Assembly: GCA_949128115.1 (NCBI GenBank)
Contig: OX421961.1
Span: 51,322,171-51,386,170 of the forward strand
Direction of reading: 5' to 3'
Source: Anaspis maculata
Taxonomy: Eukaryota; Arthropoda; Insecta; Coleoptera; Scraptiidae
DNA: 64,000 bases
This document shows, piece after piece, positions 10,970 through 23,047 of this stretch. A program made the translations under genes and the position numbers. The number at the start of each line of letters is the position of its first letter. The first letter of the stretch is position 1. The notes below the pieces were generated by a model that was given only the letters and a program-made list of their open reading frames with translations, did no database searches and had not been told where the DNA came from.

Positions 10970-13834
10970 ATACCGACTAGGGTAGAAGCCACGAACCTGT
11001 ATAATTGGCGAAGGAGACGTTCCAGGGTTCGCCGGGCTCATCGAATTTCACCAAAACCTCATAAGGGTTGGGGGATGGAAATACTGGGCTCAATAAGTGT
11101 CTCTTATACCTTCTTGATTGTAAGGGACAAACGTAAATCTGAACAATCAGCAAAAAAGATCCCACTGGTCATCGAAATGATTTCCCCTATGTTCAATGTT
11201 CAAAAGCCGGGCCTATAACCCTAAAATGACCTTCTAACGCTTACACTACACTTAAGTATTTCAGCTCGCAGTGTGCAAATAGGACTAGGAGTAGGATCGA
11301 GATATTATTCAACCACTTTGACACGTAACATGGAGGTCCAATAAAGTGATATTGTATTAAAACTTATACTGTTCCATTGCATTCAAACTCTTGGTCAAGT
11401 ATGGGGAGGTTCCACAATATCACATGTATAAAAGAAATGAACGACTCAGGACCGAGGCAGGCAGACTCAGTTCAGCGATAAGTGATATAATAAGGTGTGA
11501 AATAACACGATAGGTTAAATATTTTATATTATGTTTCTTACCTCGAAAGTTACCATCAGGATTGTTTGGCTTCAAAAAACGCATTGAAAGTATGGCTGGT
11601 GTAAGCAGTGTGGAAGGTTTGGGAGTCGCTGCCTCTCAATTTGACTCTGGCAAATTTGCAGCTCTGACCCATTGCCATTTAGAGTGTGCGTTTTGTCAGA
11701 TTTTTTAACCAGATCGACAGAGTTGTTATCCTGTGTTTTTAGGGGGTGTCGCGTTTGATGTGTTTGCTGCAATTTGCATCTAATTCGAATCTGATGGGTT
11801 TTGTTGTGCATTCAATATGGCCACTCCGTTAATTCATGACTGAATTGATCATTATTCATTATCGGTGACATGATGAACGAAAACAATGCAACGTAGCAGA
11901 TGCAACAGGCAAAAATAATAAGTAACAGTGACTGCAGGCCACTGGACGCGAAGCAAGATGTCGATGGCAGTAAATAAGAAGTTCCATATAAGTAGCGTAC
12001 TTTGAGTGAGCAAGAGGAAACTCCTGCAGCCTGCAGCAGTCAGTGAACAAATTGATGCAGAAATAGAAAAATTTCATTTTGATACTACACTAACACCAAA
12101 CCGTCATTCATGTCGGCAAGACGGCAAGGAGTAGCGACATTAGCAGAATGACTTATGAGAATTGTAAAAATGAAAGTCCCTAGATTGCTACAATGTCAGC
12201 CTTTTACTCGGGTTCCTGGCAATGTCCAGTCTAGGTACATGTCCATATAGTTCCCAACCCATCTCAGCGATAATGACATCCACTTTACTCTCGAAATGAT
12301 TCACGTGTTATGTGAATTTTTTACACACAATGCATTATTGCTCGTTATATTATGTATTAAGGATTCCGACTAAACATATACGTTGTGTGATTGTGAAGGC
12401 AATTTAACAAAGCGTAAATTATTGCGTTCATCCGAATAGAAACCAATAAACAGCAAAACCAGCAGGACAACTGTACTAAGGGACGCATCCGCCACTTTCA
12501 GCTTCCAGCACCGCAGAGTGCAATCTGGTCGTGTGCATCGAGGATCACAGGAGATGCCGCACAATACGTTTGCCTTTTCAGCGCCCAGCAGTTCAGCGAA
12601 ATTCAGGGAAAATTACATCTGAATTCACATGAAATCGAATGAAAAGCCGAGTTTCTGGTTTTAGTGGGTGCCTGTTGTTTTTTATACTCCACTTATACGG
12701 AACATTATGCGGTTGTAGGGCACTAATAATTCTTCCGGTATTTTCACCCGCTCCGCATGCAAATCGAATTCGGAGTCATGCCTGCATTTTTCAACAGCGA
12801 AGCAGGCATCTCCATTTCCAGGCATTTTCGACTTCTCCCTAAATACCTGCCTCCCAGTTTTAGATCAGATGCGAAGCACCAGACATCCTGGGCAGAGACG
12901 CATAGTTTAATAGAATATATAGCGTCAGCTCCTTCTCCTTCCGCTGCTCATTCTGACAGCCAGTTTTCAATTACAATAGATTAAAAAAAATAGCTATTTA
13001 TATACCAAGGCCGCAAAGGTGATCTTCTTTGGCCGATTCTGAAGTTTGCCGAGGCTGCAGATCAGGTGAAGTCAAAAAAGGACCTTTGGCCGAGGTCCAT
13101 ACAATATTTTTTAGGCGATTCGCAAAAAAAATCATGAAAAAGATACGTTTTTACCTCTCATCCATCTATTGCTGATTTTATGATTTGCATGTTTATAAAA
13201 ACAATAGTTACCCATGACAAACAAACTTAAAGCAATCCTGTCAATTTGTTTTGTTCGTGTCACTCTCTGAAATCATTGTATGAAGAGAAAACGAGTCATC
13301 CAGACAATTCTGAAACTTCGCCGGAAATAAGCATAGCGCAAATGCGCCAATGGGCGGCAACTTTGCGTCTGCTGCCGGTCAAATTTCGCCAAACCTACTT
13401 TATTAAAAAAAAAAAAACGAACTTTTAGTCGAATGGGCCAGATCGAAGGTAATTAAATGGACCGATCATCGAACCTGTTTCTCTTGCCTTGTTCTCCGAC
13501 AAATCTATACGACTCATAAGGCATCTTCCTACCTTGGAACTTTCCTCCGAGATTTCCAGGCTGGCGTTCTTTTGTGTGTACAATGTGCATCTCGCATGTT
13601 GCACGTCATAGACAATGCACGTGCATTTTCTAGAAACCGTCACGGCGTAGGCGACGGGAGACGCCACGGTAAATTCATTGTAAATTGTGACAATCAGAGA
13701 ATGTGACAATAATAATTATTGACATTGACAGTCACAGTTTTAAAAACAAGACTCATGGTACTAGCCTGCATTACACAGTTTTATTCCACTGTTATTCGCG
13801 ATTTACATTTAAATTTAAAAAGCGCCACCTGGTG
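10970..13834. other. Gene-free stretch, no supported feature
   Basis: Nearly 3 kb without a recognisable gene or repeat end. Several frames of 60-124 codons are open, but none has a familiar motif. A TATAAAAG (11427) followed by TCAGT (11467) resembles core-promoter parts, but the spacing is longer than usual and no gene follows. Confidence 0.4.
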
Positions 13835-13995
13835 TGTAGAGCTCGGTACTTGATCGTGCAGCGATTTTTTGAGAGGAACACATACTCGGACGTCTAGTAG
13901 CCTAACAACGTAACAGACGACGTTGCCAGGCGGCAACTTACATTTCTTCTATTAATTCCCTAAATTTTCCTGCACGAATGGGCCATTTTCCCCAA
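13835..13995 (-). repeat. Dispersed repeat family R, copy 1, interrupted by element C
   Basis: On the minus strand this reads GGCCCATTCGTG(C/T)AGG, then GCCTGGCAACGTCG, then CTCTCAAAAA..CTGCACGATCAAGTACCGAG and CCAGGTGGCG. The same blocks occur in part at 25.66-25.80, 27.88-27.96 and 38.71-38.85 kb. Family unknown; a MITE or SINE body is possible. Element C inserted at its edge. Confidence 0.6.
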
Positions 13996-15375
13996 TAGTC
14001 CAGTCACTATGTTCAAAAAGTAGTATCAATTTCGGAAAAATTAGTAGAGGGTTGAAATTTCGTACACATAATCCTTTGATAGTCTTGAATGACCTATAAA
14101 AAGTCCCCTATAATCCGAGCTTAGAAACTTTGGCTAATCGCCATCAAGTGTTAAAAAGGCGTTTTTTTGGCGAAGAAGCCATTTCTTTATAGCAAGATTG
14201 TTCTTTTTGTAATTGAATGATTGCGTATTACCATCTTGACAATCACCATACCCTATTTCTACTTTTGCGCGAGTGGCGGACCCAAGATGGCGGCCAAGAA
14301 GTAAAAACAGTTGACTGTCTTATTTCCAATAGTAGCAGACTTAAAAAATGTCGGATGATCGCATTTTTTTTCTGATATAATTCATCATGAAAATACCAAG
14401 TTATACTTCAATATCTGAAGAAATCACTGATTTATTGAAAAAAGTTGAATTGTGAAAAATTTTCAGATTTTTTAGAATATTTCAAAAACAGTCGAAGATA
14501 TTTCGGAACCGTCCACAAAATCTTTGTAAGCATAAAATTACGAATATATATTGAGATTTAAATGTCTCCAGCTGTTTCGGTTCCTGAGGTATTTTTTTAT
14601 ATATTTCACTTCCCCCAACCTGCTGAATATGACGTTTGCATGGGTATAGCTGATATTTACCCTGCAACTACATTAACAATTAATCAAAATTAGTAAAAAC
14701 ATGATGTGCAAATAATTTTTGCACTGTGACAATTTCTTCAGACTAAATAACGGTAGCATACCAAACCCGTCGAGAAAAGAAATGAAGAAACAATCTTCAA
14801 GAACCAAAATAGCTGAACACATAAAAATCACCCTATATATTCGTTAATTTATGCTCACGAAGATATTGTGACCGGTTTCGAAATTTCGATTGTTTTTGAA
14901 ATATTCTGAATGAACTGAAAATTTTTCATAAGTCAACTTTTCTCAATAAATGAGTGATTTTTCGAGATATTGAAGTAAAACTTGGTATTTCCATGATAAA
15001 TCATGTTAGAAACAAAATGCAGTCATCAGACTTTTTTTAGGTCTTATACTAATGGAAATAAAACAGTCAACTGTTTTTCCTTCTTGGCCGCCATCTTGGA
15101 TCCGCCATCTACGCAAAAAGAGAAATAGTGTATGGCAATTGTCAAGATGGTGATACGCAATCATTCAATTACATAAAGGACCATCTTGCAATGAGGAAAT
15201 GACTTCTTCGCCGAAAAAACGACTTTTTGACACTTGATGGCAATTATCCAAAGTTCCTAAGCTCGGATTTTAGGGGACTTTTTACAGGCCGTTCATGACA
15301 ATCAAAGGAATGCGTGTACAAAATTTCAACCCTCTCCTAATTTTTCCGAAGAAGAAAGACATAGTGACTGGACTA
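13996..15375. mobile_element. Element C: foldback transposon, TAGTCC termini, TSD CAA
   Basis: Begins TAGTCCAGTCACTATG and ends with the inverse CATAGTGACTGGACTA. Flanked by CAA on both sides (13993-13995, 15376-15378). The arms are about 0.6 kb each (to about 14610, and from about 14750), so almost the whole 1380 bp folds back on itself. Both arms contain a GGCGGCCAAGAAG-type segment and a TTTTTCAGATTT/ATATTTCAAAAAC segment. It has no coding capacity and is presumably mobilised by a relative such as B or D (inference). Confidence 0.8.
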
Positions 15376-15378
15376 CAA

Positions 15379-16248
15379 TAGGAATAGGGCCAATTGCCTA
15401 TAGTGATGCTTGGATACTGCGATTTATGTCTCTGGTTGGTATTAATAAAATTCCTACTATGCCTAATTCGACCCACTGAGGCTTATTATTGTGGTAATTT
15501 ATTTAATTGACTTATTTTATTTTGACTTATTTTACGAGGCGACATTCAGCTATTAGCTGCTCTACCATGTAACCTCGGGAGCATTTCGTAATTCAATATG
15601 AACTTGATAAATTACAACTTCGTGAATTAGCAGGAAATACCTTCGAATCCTAGTTATGCAACCCGTGCCGCAGCGGATAAACAAAAATGAAGCCGAGAGG
15701 ACGTAAAGTGATTTTGACATTTTAACTTAGGGGCCGCCACAGAGCACTCTAAACAACGTATTTTTGGTTGATCGCCTGAAAAATTATTTATGAGCTTGAA
15801 ATTAGTCGACAAACAATCCAAGGGTGGGCATATTACATACGAGTGTAGCCGCGGGTTCGAGCGCAGGTTTCAATAAAAAAAGTTAATTAAGGAGAAGCTA
15901 ATTTGAGAACTTTTTGAGTAGATTCTGGCCAATTGACCAATGTAAATTTTGGTTTCAAATAAATTTTAATATACAAATTATCGGGTTTCTTTGAAGCTTA
16001 CGCACTTTCCGCATGGTCAATCAACTAGCAGCGGTCAGAACAAAATCCATTTAACAGCGTGTTAGAGTTAGTTAACACTGCGTTAACTTTTTGGTGGAGC
16101 CCGCAGTAAGTGATAAGTGTTCAGAAACTGAAATCACCGTGAAGACAGTAATGGTCAATACTCGAAGTATTAATACTTGTTCAAGTTCAAATGGGTTTAT
16201 TTTTTCTATTTCTTGCAACGTATACTATGGTTGTTTTTGACGTACCTA
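15379..16248. other. No feature recognised
   Basis: AT-rich sequence without a supportable gene, between element C and a palindromic MITE. Confidence 0.4.
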
Positions 16249-16457
16249 CAGTTGGGAGCGAAATGATTCATACGGCACCGCTAGAAAGTCGGCTGGATTT
16301 CAGAAATGTTAGCTGCTTGGATTGTTTTTGAATGTCAGTTTTGATCAGAGATTGATCGTAATCAAAACTGGCATTCAAGAACGAACCAAGCAGCTAACAT
16401 TTCTGAAATCCAGCCGACTTTCTAGCGGTGCCGTATGAATCATTTCGCTTCCAACTG
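16249..16457. mobile_element. 209-bp palindromic MITE, TA target
   Basis: Starts CAGTTGGGAGCGAAATGATT and ends with the near-perfect inverse, flanked by TA (16247-16248, 16458-16459). Each arm is close to 95 bases with very few mismatches around a short AT-rich loop (GATCAGAGATTGATC). CAGT ends and a TA target suggest a Tc1/mariner-derived MITE. A transcript through it would form a long hairpin. Confidence 0.85.
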
Positions 16458-16472
16458 TACCATATCCTGACC

Positions 16473-17113
16473 CAGGGGCGGCGACTTATAGGGTGCATCG
16501 GGGCACATGCACCCATGTAAAGTGATTGTACGAGTGCATTACACCCATGCATGCAAGCTTAAGAAATTGAAATATACGTTCTTCAAGCCTAAATTTTTAG
16601 TGTTATACTATAAAATTTCCAGGCGGTTTATTTCATTAACCTACTTTGTTTATTTTGCACCGTACGGTACGTGGTACGCTCATATAATCAATTCAATAAT
16701 TGCAATATAATAATGAATAAGTTTGTGACAGAAACTCCATGATGTCCTTCTATACCTCGGCTTCTACTGGCCTTGTTGCCATGAACAATGTTGTCAATAA
16801 CTCGGGCAAAATCTCCAGAAAAAAAATCCCACCGGCAAGCAGCTCGAATTCGTCTACAGGTTTGATTTTTATAAATACTGATCGACCAAATAAGGCCTAA
16901 ATAATTAGTAATAAAACCCATAGTAGGTAATTACCTTGTCTTTGTTCAATTTCTAATGGTTTTATATCCATAGAATTGTTGACCACGCCCCTTTTCTCGA
17001 AAAATCTCCGCCTGCTGCGCTATTGCTCGCTTCGCTCGCTATTTTCATTGCTTTCTCTGTAGGTTGGTTTCATCTTTTGCACCCATGCAAGATGACAAAA
17101 CCCGCCGCCCCTA
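16473..17113. mobile_element. Degenerate hAT-type element
   Basis: Left end CAGGGGCGGCG, right end CGCCGCCCCTA, with flanks TCCTGACC and AACTGACC that look like a decayed 8-bp target duplication. Subterminal GCACCCATG motifs occur near both ends (about 16509 and 17081). The terminal base at the right is mutated relative to the hAT pattern. No transposase seen. Confidence 0.6.
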
Positions 17114-18489
17114 ACTGACCGATATCTTCAGCAGCGGTGTTTATTTTGATTGCCATCTCCTGCTACAATAAGAACATGAAAGTTTAATTTATTCCTGCAC
17201 TCTACTTGTTTAATTAGCGCGAATATGATGTATTCTCTCATTGATATGATATTAATGCGTCTACTGCAATTTACAATAGATAAAGCAACCAGGACAACGA
17301 AGGAAAACTAACGTGCCATCATGCAGGAAACCTACGACAGAAGCCAAGTTGTGATAGTTATAGGTTATAGGTAGGTACCAACATACCTATAGTTTCCTTT
17401 TGCCTCCAACATTCGTCTGTGTCGTAAGTACGAGCTTGGCAGATCGGAAAACACAGTGGAATTCTATACTGTCCGGTCCCACAGAACAATGGTTCGAAAG
17501 AGCCGAAGTGTTTTTCTCCATTTTCATTATTCTTTCACTGTCATGCCACAACCATCACCCTTACCATTACCTCCCCGAATTGTTGGCGCATGCAGTGCGC
17601 CTAAATGACGTTCTCTGCTACTCAAACTGCACCAGAGAGCTATTCGGCACATTCCCGGCGGCATTTTCCTCGACTTTCCCGGCGCAATTTTCAGTCATTA
17701 CGCTTAGGAAGTCGTCATTACAACTCGCGACTTTTTCATCGGAAGTTTCGCCACGCTGCCAGACACACCACCCCCAGACACCGTCAAACCACCGACGAAC
17801 GGTTCTTCGGGGCAAAATTATATTTTGCCATTTCCTCGACGGCCTGTTTTTTACGTATCAAGAATGCCGGGGCATCGGATGTTCGATGATATCGGAAATG
17901 CGAAATTCCGGCATGATGTCTCACGACTTGAATTAATTGCTGCGCAACTTGCTGAAGACAAATCGCCTAAATTTATTATCGACCATCCCAATTAGGCCTA
18001 GAGCGTCGCTTAGTGTTGTTACGGAACACAGAAGCAACCAAGAAATGAAATTTGAATTTCAATGTGCGTTACGTTGTGAAATCTACTCCAATTTGAAGTA
18101 GACTTAGGTACCTATATGTCTATTTTGAAATTATTAAATCAACAAAACTTTTCACTTTTGTTGTTACTAAGTCTGTATGTTCATGGGCGGCTGTGAAAAC
18201 TAAACGTATGCCTGGGACTTAGGGCTTCGTGACGGCTTTGTATTAGTATACTCACCAAGATTTATTTTTTTTTTCTGGTCAATGCTGATAGATTCATCAT
18301 GGAAAATACGTTGAATCGCAAGTATACCACCCTTTCGTTAATTACTCCGCGTGAAACCTGAATTTACAATGATCATTTGACCAAAATCCATCAAAAGAAA
18401 CCTCGACTTAGCTATCAACTGGTTAAAAATGTTGGTGGAACCCAAAGTCAGAGATATAAATAAAATAATAATGAATGTTTCCAACTTTA
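17114..18489. other. No supported gene
   Basis: The longest frame is 178 codons on the plus strand (17400-17936). It has no recognisable domain, no clear codon bias and overlapping frames on both strands, so I do not call it a gene. The rest is AT-rich and unassigned. Confidence 0.4.
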
Positions 18490-18655
18490 TCAGCACGCAC
18501 CAGCCGCGGCCATGGGAGTTTTTGCCTTTATTAACTGATACATATCATTTGGAAAAATTGCAAATTGGACAATACAAACAGCCAGACTTTTTCCGGGAAT
18601 CGGACCCGGAGCTCTAGCGGCTGCAAGCACACAACCACCTGCGCCACGAGGCCGT
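18490..18655 (-). mobile_element. tRNA-derived SINE, copy 1
   Basis: On the minus strand it begins near GACGGCCTCGTGGCGCAGGT and continues through a B-box-like GGGTCCGATTCCCGG, then AAGTCTGG..GTTTGTATTGTCC and ..CAAAAACTCCCATGG. The same head and body recur on the plus strand at about 45522-45670, which supports one SINE family with a tRNA-like head. Target duplications were not resolved. Confidence 0.75.
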
Positions 18656-19647
18656 CTAGTGGCTCACCTCATCCTCCTCCTTCCTCACTATAGTCCAGTA
18701 AAATAAGGATTTAACTTGGAACAAATTTGGGGCAGGATGAAAAAAATATGGCGATGTAGAGAATGGAAAACTGAATAAGAAAAACCAATGTATCATTTCC
18801 AGTCATCTCGGGAACTATGGAAAAAAATGGAGAAGATGGAAAATCATGCGCCGCGATCTTTCTTTTGAAACGGTGAGAGAACGGTGAGAGATGTGTGAAA
18901 ACTGTCAGGAACAAAGTTGTAGGGAATTCAATAATCTATAAAAAAGTTCCTGGGGGCATATGTCTAACTTTTCCAGTTTAGCCGTTTATTGCAGTCAGAG
19001 TTGCGCGCCGGTCAAGTGAAGTGGAAAAACTGTCCCCGTGACCTTCCTTCTTGGATGCTGTGAGAACGACAAGAGATATCAAAAAATTGTGGGCGACGAA
19101 GTTGTAGAGAATTGAATGCTCTGCTAGAAAATCTTCAAGGCCAATCAGTATCTTATCTAGTTTAGCTGTTAGCCACGTTTGAAGTTGCGCAACAATCCTG
19201 TTGATAAAGTGCTTCTTCTGGAAAACTTACAAAACCCCTAAACTCGATGAAAAGACTATGACAATGTAGAGGATGAAAAACTGGATCTGAAAAACCAAAG
19301 TTTCATTTCACACCGTTTCGGGAAACTTGAGGAAAAAAAGAAAAACTTGAAAAATAGTGATTTGCACTCGCAGCTTCCTCATTGAATACTGAAATAAACG
19401 TATTAAATATGGAAAATCTGAACAAACTAGCTTGTAGAGGATTAAATGATCTATAGAAAATTCCGTGATGTCATGTATGCATCTTTGTCGACTTAGCTGC
19501 GGAGCGCTATCAAAGTTGGGGTACATGACTAATGACACGTCGCATATGTGGTGAAACTGGCACGACGTTGCGGTCATTGTTTAATTGATTATAAAACATG
19601 ATTGAATGATTTGAAAAAATTGCGTGCTTTGTTTAACGTCTGGGTAG

Positions 19648-19771
19648 CTACTTATTGTTAGAATTATCATTGTAGTCATCATCATCGTCTTCCGAAACGA
19701 CAATGCAGGAAGCGTGAGAACAGGTGGCTCCACGGCAATGGTGGCAAAACTTGGTACACTTGAGGTCAGCT
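19648..19771 (-). pseudogene. C-terminal CXC cysteine cluster and acidic tail, 3' part
   Basis: Read on the minus strand directly below the hAT insertion, the frame continues the upstream fragment as L-K-C-T-K-F-C-H-H-C-R-G-x2-C-x4-C. It then has an acidic run (SEDDDDD) and a TAG stop at 19648-19650. This is the second half of a tesmin/TSO1-like CXC domain, a zinc-binding DNA-binding fold. If the hAT element and one copy of its 8-bp duplication are disregarded, the two halves are in frame. The gene's N-terminal two thirds are not recognisable in element B, so this is a relic. Confidence 0.65.
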
Positions 19772-20746
19772 CAGTGGCGGCTGGTGAGGGAGGGCTCAAG
19801 GGCGGCGCCCCCCCAACGCTAAAGGCGGCAAGAGATTTTTATCGGTAGGAAGACATGGAATGCATTTTATTAATTATACTTATTCCAAAGATTTGGTTTA
19901 ACTAGTGCAAAAACGTTCAGTCATTAGTCATTTAATATTTTAACAAAATAATTCTAGGCGATCGCACGGTCGAAGAAGTTCGTCTTGGGCTCCGCATTCG
20001 GCGCCCATCGCCGATGCGGTGATGCCGGGGTGCACCCGCGCAAAACATGTACCGTAACCATGGCAACGCGAGACGCGGCTCCCGCTCTATATTGCAGGTG
20101 ATGGGCTCCGTCACCCGAGCCCCCAGCCGATTGAAATAATCGATATAATTATTTATGCACTCTTCGATTAGTTAACAGTTTGCAAACATGAAGATAACTG
20201 ACCTAAAAAAGGTACATTTAGGTCATCAAGCCTACAAAAAGAAATAAATGCAAAAAAACAACGGACGTCCGATTACAGCATTGATTTACTGGATATAAAG
20301 CAAATCGAACCCGCAAGATTAAATTCGTGATGCAATAACTCACACGTAATTTTGACAAAACAGTAAATGCTAAAACTCCATTATGGTTGTGATGGTTTTG
20401 GATACGACAAAAAAGTTTTTGTCTCGAGTTTCGTCATTTCGCGAACTGAGAACTGTTCTATCTGCACTCTTCGTAGAAAATGTTTTTCGAACTTCGAACC
20501 AACAAAACATGGACGAAATGTTTCATGATTTGAACAATTAAATCAGAAACGGGAAAGGAATAAAAGCCTATTTTTCTAGTTTCTGATCTAATTGTTTATA
20601 TCAGGAAACATTTTATCCATGTTTTGCTGGTTCGAAGTTCGAAAAACATTTTCTACAAGAAGTGCAGATAGAATATTATAGTTCTCAGCTCGCGAATTTG
20701 TTATTAACTTGAGCCCTCCTTGCAAAAAACTCACGAGCCGCCACTG
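19772..20746. mobile_element. 975-bp hAT-type element inserted in element B, perfect 8-bp TSD
   Basis: Starts CAGTGGCGGCT and ends AGCCGCCACTG. Flanked on both sides by GGTCAGCT (19764-19771, 20747-20754). No transposase frame is visible. It contains a nested foldback (20423-20712). It interrupts the CXC reading frame of element B, so it is younger than that element. Confidence 0.92.
20423..20712. mobile_element. Foldback element nested in the hAT element
   Basis: The inverted arms run from CTCGAGTTTCG..GCGAACTGAGAAC through GTAGAAAATGTTTTTCGAAC and AACATGGACGAAATGTTTC to the loop, and back again. A partial single arm of the same family is at about 30150-30262. The symmetry could yield a hairpin transcript. 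Confidence 0.75.
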
Positions 20747-20933
20747 GGTCAGCTTTTCTGCATCCACAAAGCTTCTCGCAGTTTTCCAAGCATCTGCAGG
20801 AAATCAGCTGTAGCAGATTTTCGAGAGCTACGTTATCCTGGGTTCTAATTGGCATCAACAGAGAAATGTTTAATCTCCAACCCCATTGTTCAGGTGAACA
20901 GTTGTTTATTATCTCCGAGCTATTGTTGAATGA
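20747..20933 (-). pseudogene. WGW block and first half of a CXC domain, transposon relic
   Basis: The minus-strand frame is open from 20933 to the hAT junction. It reads a SPEQWGW block (WGW at 20877-20885) followed by LLQLISCRC, then C-x3-C-x3-C-G-C-R-K-A-D. From memory, a proline-rich WGW segment followed by L-I-x-C-x-C-K and a CXC cysteine cluster is the C-terminal layout of a family of uncharacterised proteins common in insect and cnidarian genomes. The same family is suggested by the remnant in element D. In-frame stops lie upstream (TGA at 20934-20936), so the gene is broken. Confidence 0.62.
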
Positions 20934-21092
20934 TCATTGTTCATCAGAAATCAGTTGAAAAATATCTCATTATCTAACGTGAATCACGTTTTTCAATTAT
21001 TATACATATTGTGTTACAAAATTCGAGTACTTTCTCAGTTTTAAGCCCGAGTGTCACGATACTATTTTTGTACTATTTTGATGCTATAAATA

Positions 21093-21839
21093 CAGGGTGT
21101 CCCGAAAATACACCGACAACGTTCTAGGGCAGCTTCCTCTCATCAAAACAAGAAAAAAAGTTTCCATGAACATGGATCCGGAAACGCTTCCTAAGGGAGC
21201 TACAGGCTCCTAAAGGTGGGACCCTGAAGATGGTTTTTATTCAATATATCCGAAACTGTTGAAGGAAAATCAATCACACTTGACACTTACACTAACCTTC
21301 TTATGCCCAACAAAATGAGGCAAGATTGATTCCAAAATAATTCACCAGGGGTGGGTCAGGCTGAGGTGTGAGGGTAAAAATAACCCTAACTTTTTTTAAT
21401 GTGAATTGTTTCCAAATTTAACAAGAAATTATGGAATATTGGAGTTTTTTACCAAAAAAAGGTCCCTCTGTTCAACCTCGATAGATGCACCGTTTACGAG
21501 ATATTTGAGATCGAGTGTATGAAAACGTGGTCAGAAATGATGATTTTTCAATTACGATATTCAAGGCGAAAGAAAAACTATTTCAAAGTAACTTCATTTC
21601 TGTTAGGCATTCAAATTTTGTTGAGCATAAGAAGGTAAATAAATGTGTCAAGTTTGATTGATTTTCCTTGAACGGTTTCGGAAATATTAAATAAACAACC
21701 ATCTTCAGGGTCCCACCTTTAGGGGCCTGTAGCTCCCTTATAAAGCATTTTCGGACCCATGTTCATGGGAACTTTTCTTCTTATTTTGATGCAAGGAAGC
21801 TGTCCTAGAACGTTGTCGGTGTATTTTTAGGACACCCTG
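21093..21839. mobile_element. 747-bp MITE with CAGGGTGTCCC termini, TA target
   Basis: Starts CAGGGTGTCCCGAAAATAC and ends with the inverse ..TTTTAGGACACCCTG, with TA on both sides (21091-21092, 21840-21841). The inverted arms extend over GACAACGTTCTAGG and further in (GGTGGGACCCTGAAGATGG against CCATCTTCAGGGTCCCACC). Tc1/mariner-type ends. Nested in element B. Confidence 0.85.
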
Positions 21840-23047
21840 TATATGATTAGAAACGACAAATTTAGAAATCCCCCAGCAACCTAGTCTCTCGTCCTAGATT
21901 TCTAGAATGAAAATATGACGAAATAAGTACAGTGACACTCGACACGACTTTAATTTTGCCAAACAAGAAACTTTATACATAACAAAGCGTTTATCCGCGG
22001 AGTTACATTTCCAACAATAGTTACCAGACGTTCAACAAGGCACGCAATTTTTTCAAATCATTCAATCATGTTTTATAATGAATTGAACAATGACCGCAAC
22101 GTCGTGCCAGTTTGACCACATATGCGACGCGTCACTAGTCATGTACCCCAACTTTGATAGCGCTCCGCAGCTAAGTCGACAAAGATGCATACATGTCATC
22201 ACGGCATTTTCTATAGATCATTTAATCCTCTACAAGCTAGTTTGTTCAGATTTTCCATATTTAATACGTTTATTTCAGTATTCAATGAGGAAGCTGCGAG
22301 TGCAAATCACTATTTTTCAAGTTTTTCTTTTTTTTCTCAAGTTTTCCGAAACGGTGTGAAATGAAACTTTCGTTTTCTAGATCCAGTTTTTTATCTTCTA
22401 CATTGTCATAGTCTTTTCATCGAGTTTAGGGTTTTGTAAGTTTTCCAGAAGAAGCACTTTATCAACAGGATTGTTGCGCAACTTCAAACGTGGTTAACGG
22501 CTAAACTAGATAAGATAATAATTGACCTTGAAAATTTTTTAGTGGAGCATTCAATTCTCTACAACTATGTCCCTCACAATTTTTTGATATCTTTTGTCGT
22601 TCTCACAGCATCCAAGAAGGAAGGTCACGCGGACAGTTTTTCCACTTCACTAGACCGGCGCGCAACTTTGACTGCAATAAACGGCTAAACCGAAGAAGTT
22701 AGACATATGCCTTCAGGGACTTTTTTGTAGATTAATAAATTCCCTACAATTTTGTCCCTGACAGTTTTCACACATCTCTCACCGTTCTCTTACCGTTTTA
22801 AAAGAAAGATCGCGGCGCATGTTTTTCTATTTTCTCCATTTTTTTCCATGGTTGACGGGATGACTGGAAATGAAAGTTTGGTTTTTCTTATTCAGTTTTT
22901 CATTCTCTACATCGCCATATTTTTTTCATCCTGCCCCTAATTAGTTCCAACTTTGGCCTAAAAATCGCCTCATTTTACTGGACTACTAGCCGTTCAGTTC
23001 TAGTGACTTGAAAACGCTATACCCTCGGCTCGAGCCTCGGCTATACC

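Larger units (their letters stand above)
18691..22985. mobile_element. Element B: long-TIR transposon, TAGTCC termini, TSD CTA, relic CXC gene
   Basis: Left end TAGTCCAGTAAAAT, right end ATTTTACTGGACTA. Flanked by CTA on both sides (18688-18690, 22986-22988). The TIRs are about 975 bases (18691 to about 19665, and about 22010-22985), with matches throughout, for example GGGGCAGGATG / CATCCTGCCCC and the CACGACGTTGCGGTCATTG block. The interior keeps the C-terminal end of a CXC-domain protein on the minus strand (19648-19771 and 20747-20933). A 975-bp hAT element and a 747-bp MITE were inserted later. Together with A, C and D this defines a group with TAGTCC ends and 3-bp target duplications. 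Confidence 0.85.

Noticed and set aside
11427..11475. Core promoter (TATAAAAG plus TCAGT)
   Set aside because: The spacing from TATA to the initiator-like base is about 42, longer than usual, and no gene or LTR structure follows.
17400..17936. 178-codon plus-strand open frame as a host gene
   Set aside because: No recognisable domain, signal or repeat, atypical composition, overlapping open frames on both strands and no splice context. Chance frame is more likely.
18691..22985. Polinton/Maverick because of the long TIRs
   Set aside because: Polintons have 6-bp duplications and large gene sets (polymerase, integrase, capsid). Here the duplication is 3 bp, and only a CXC remnant is visible.
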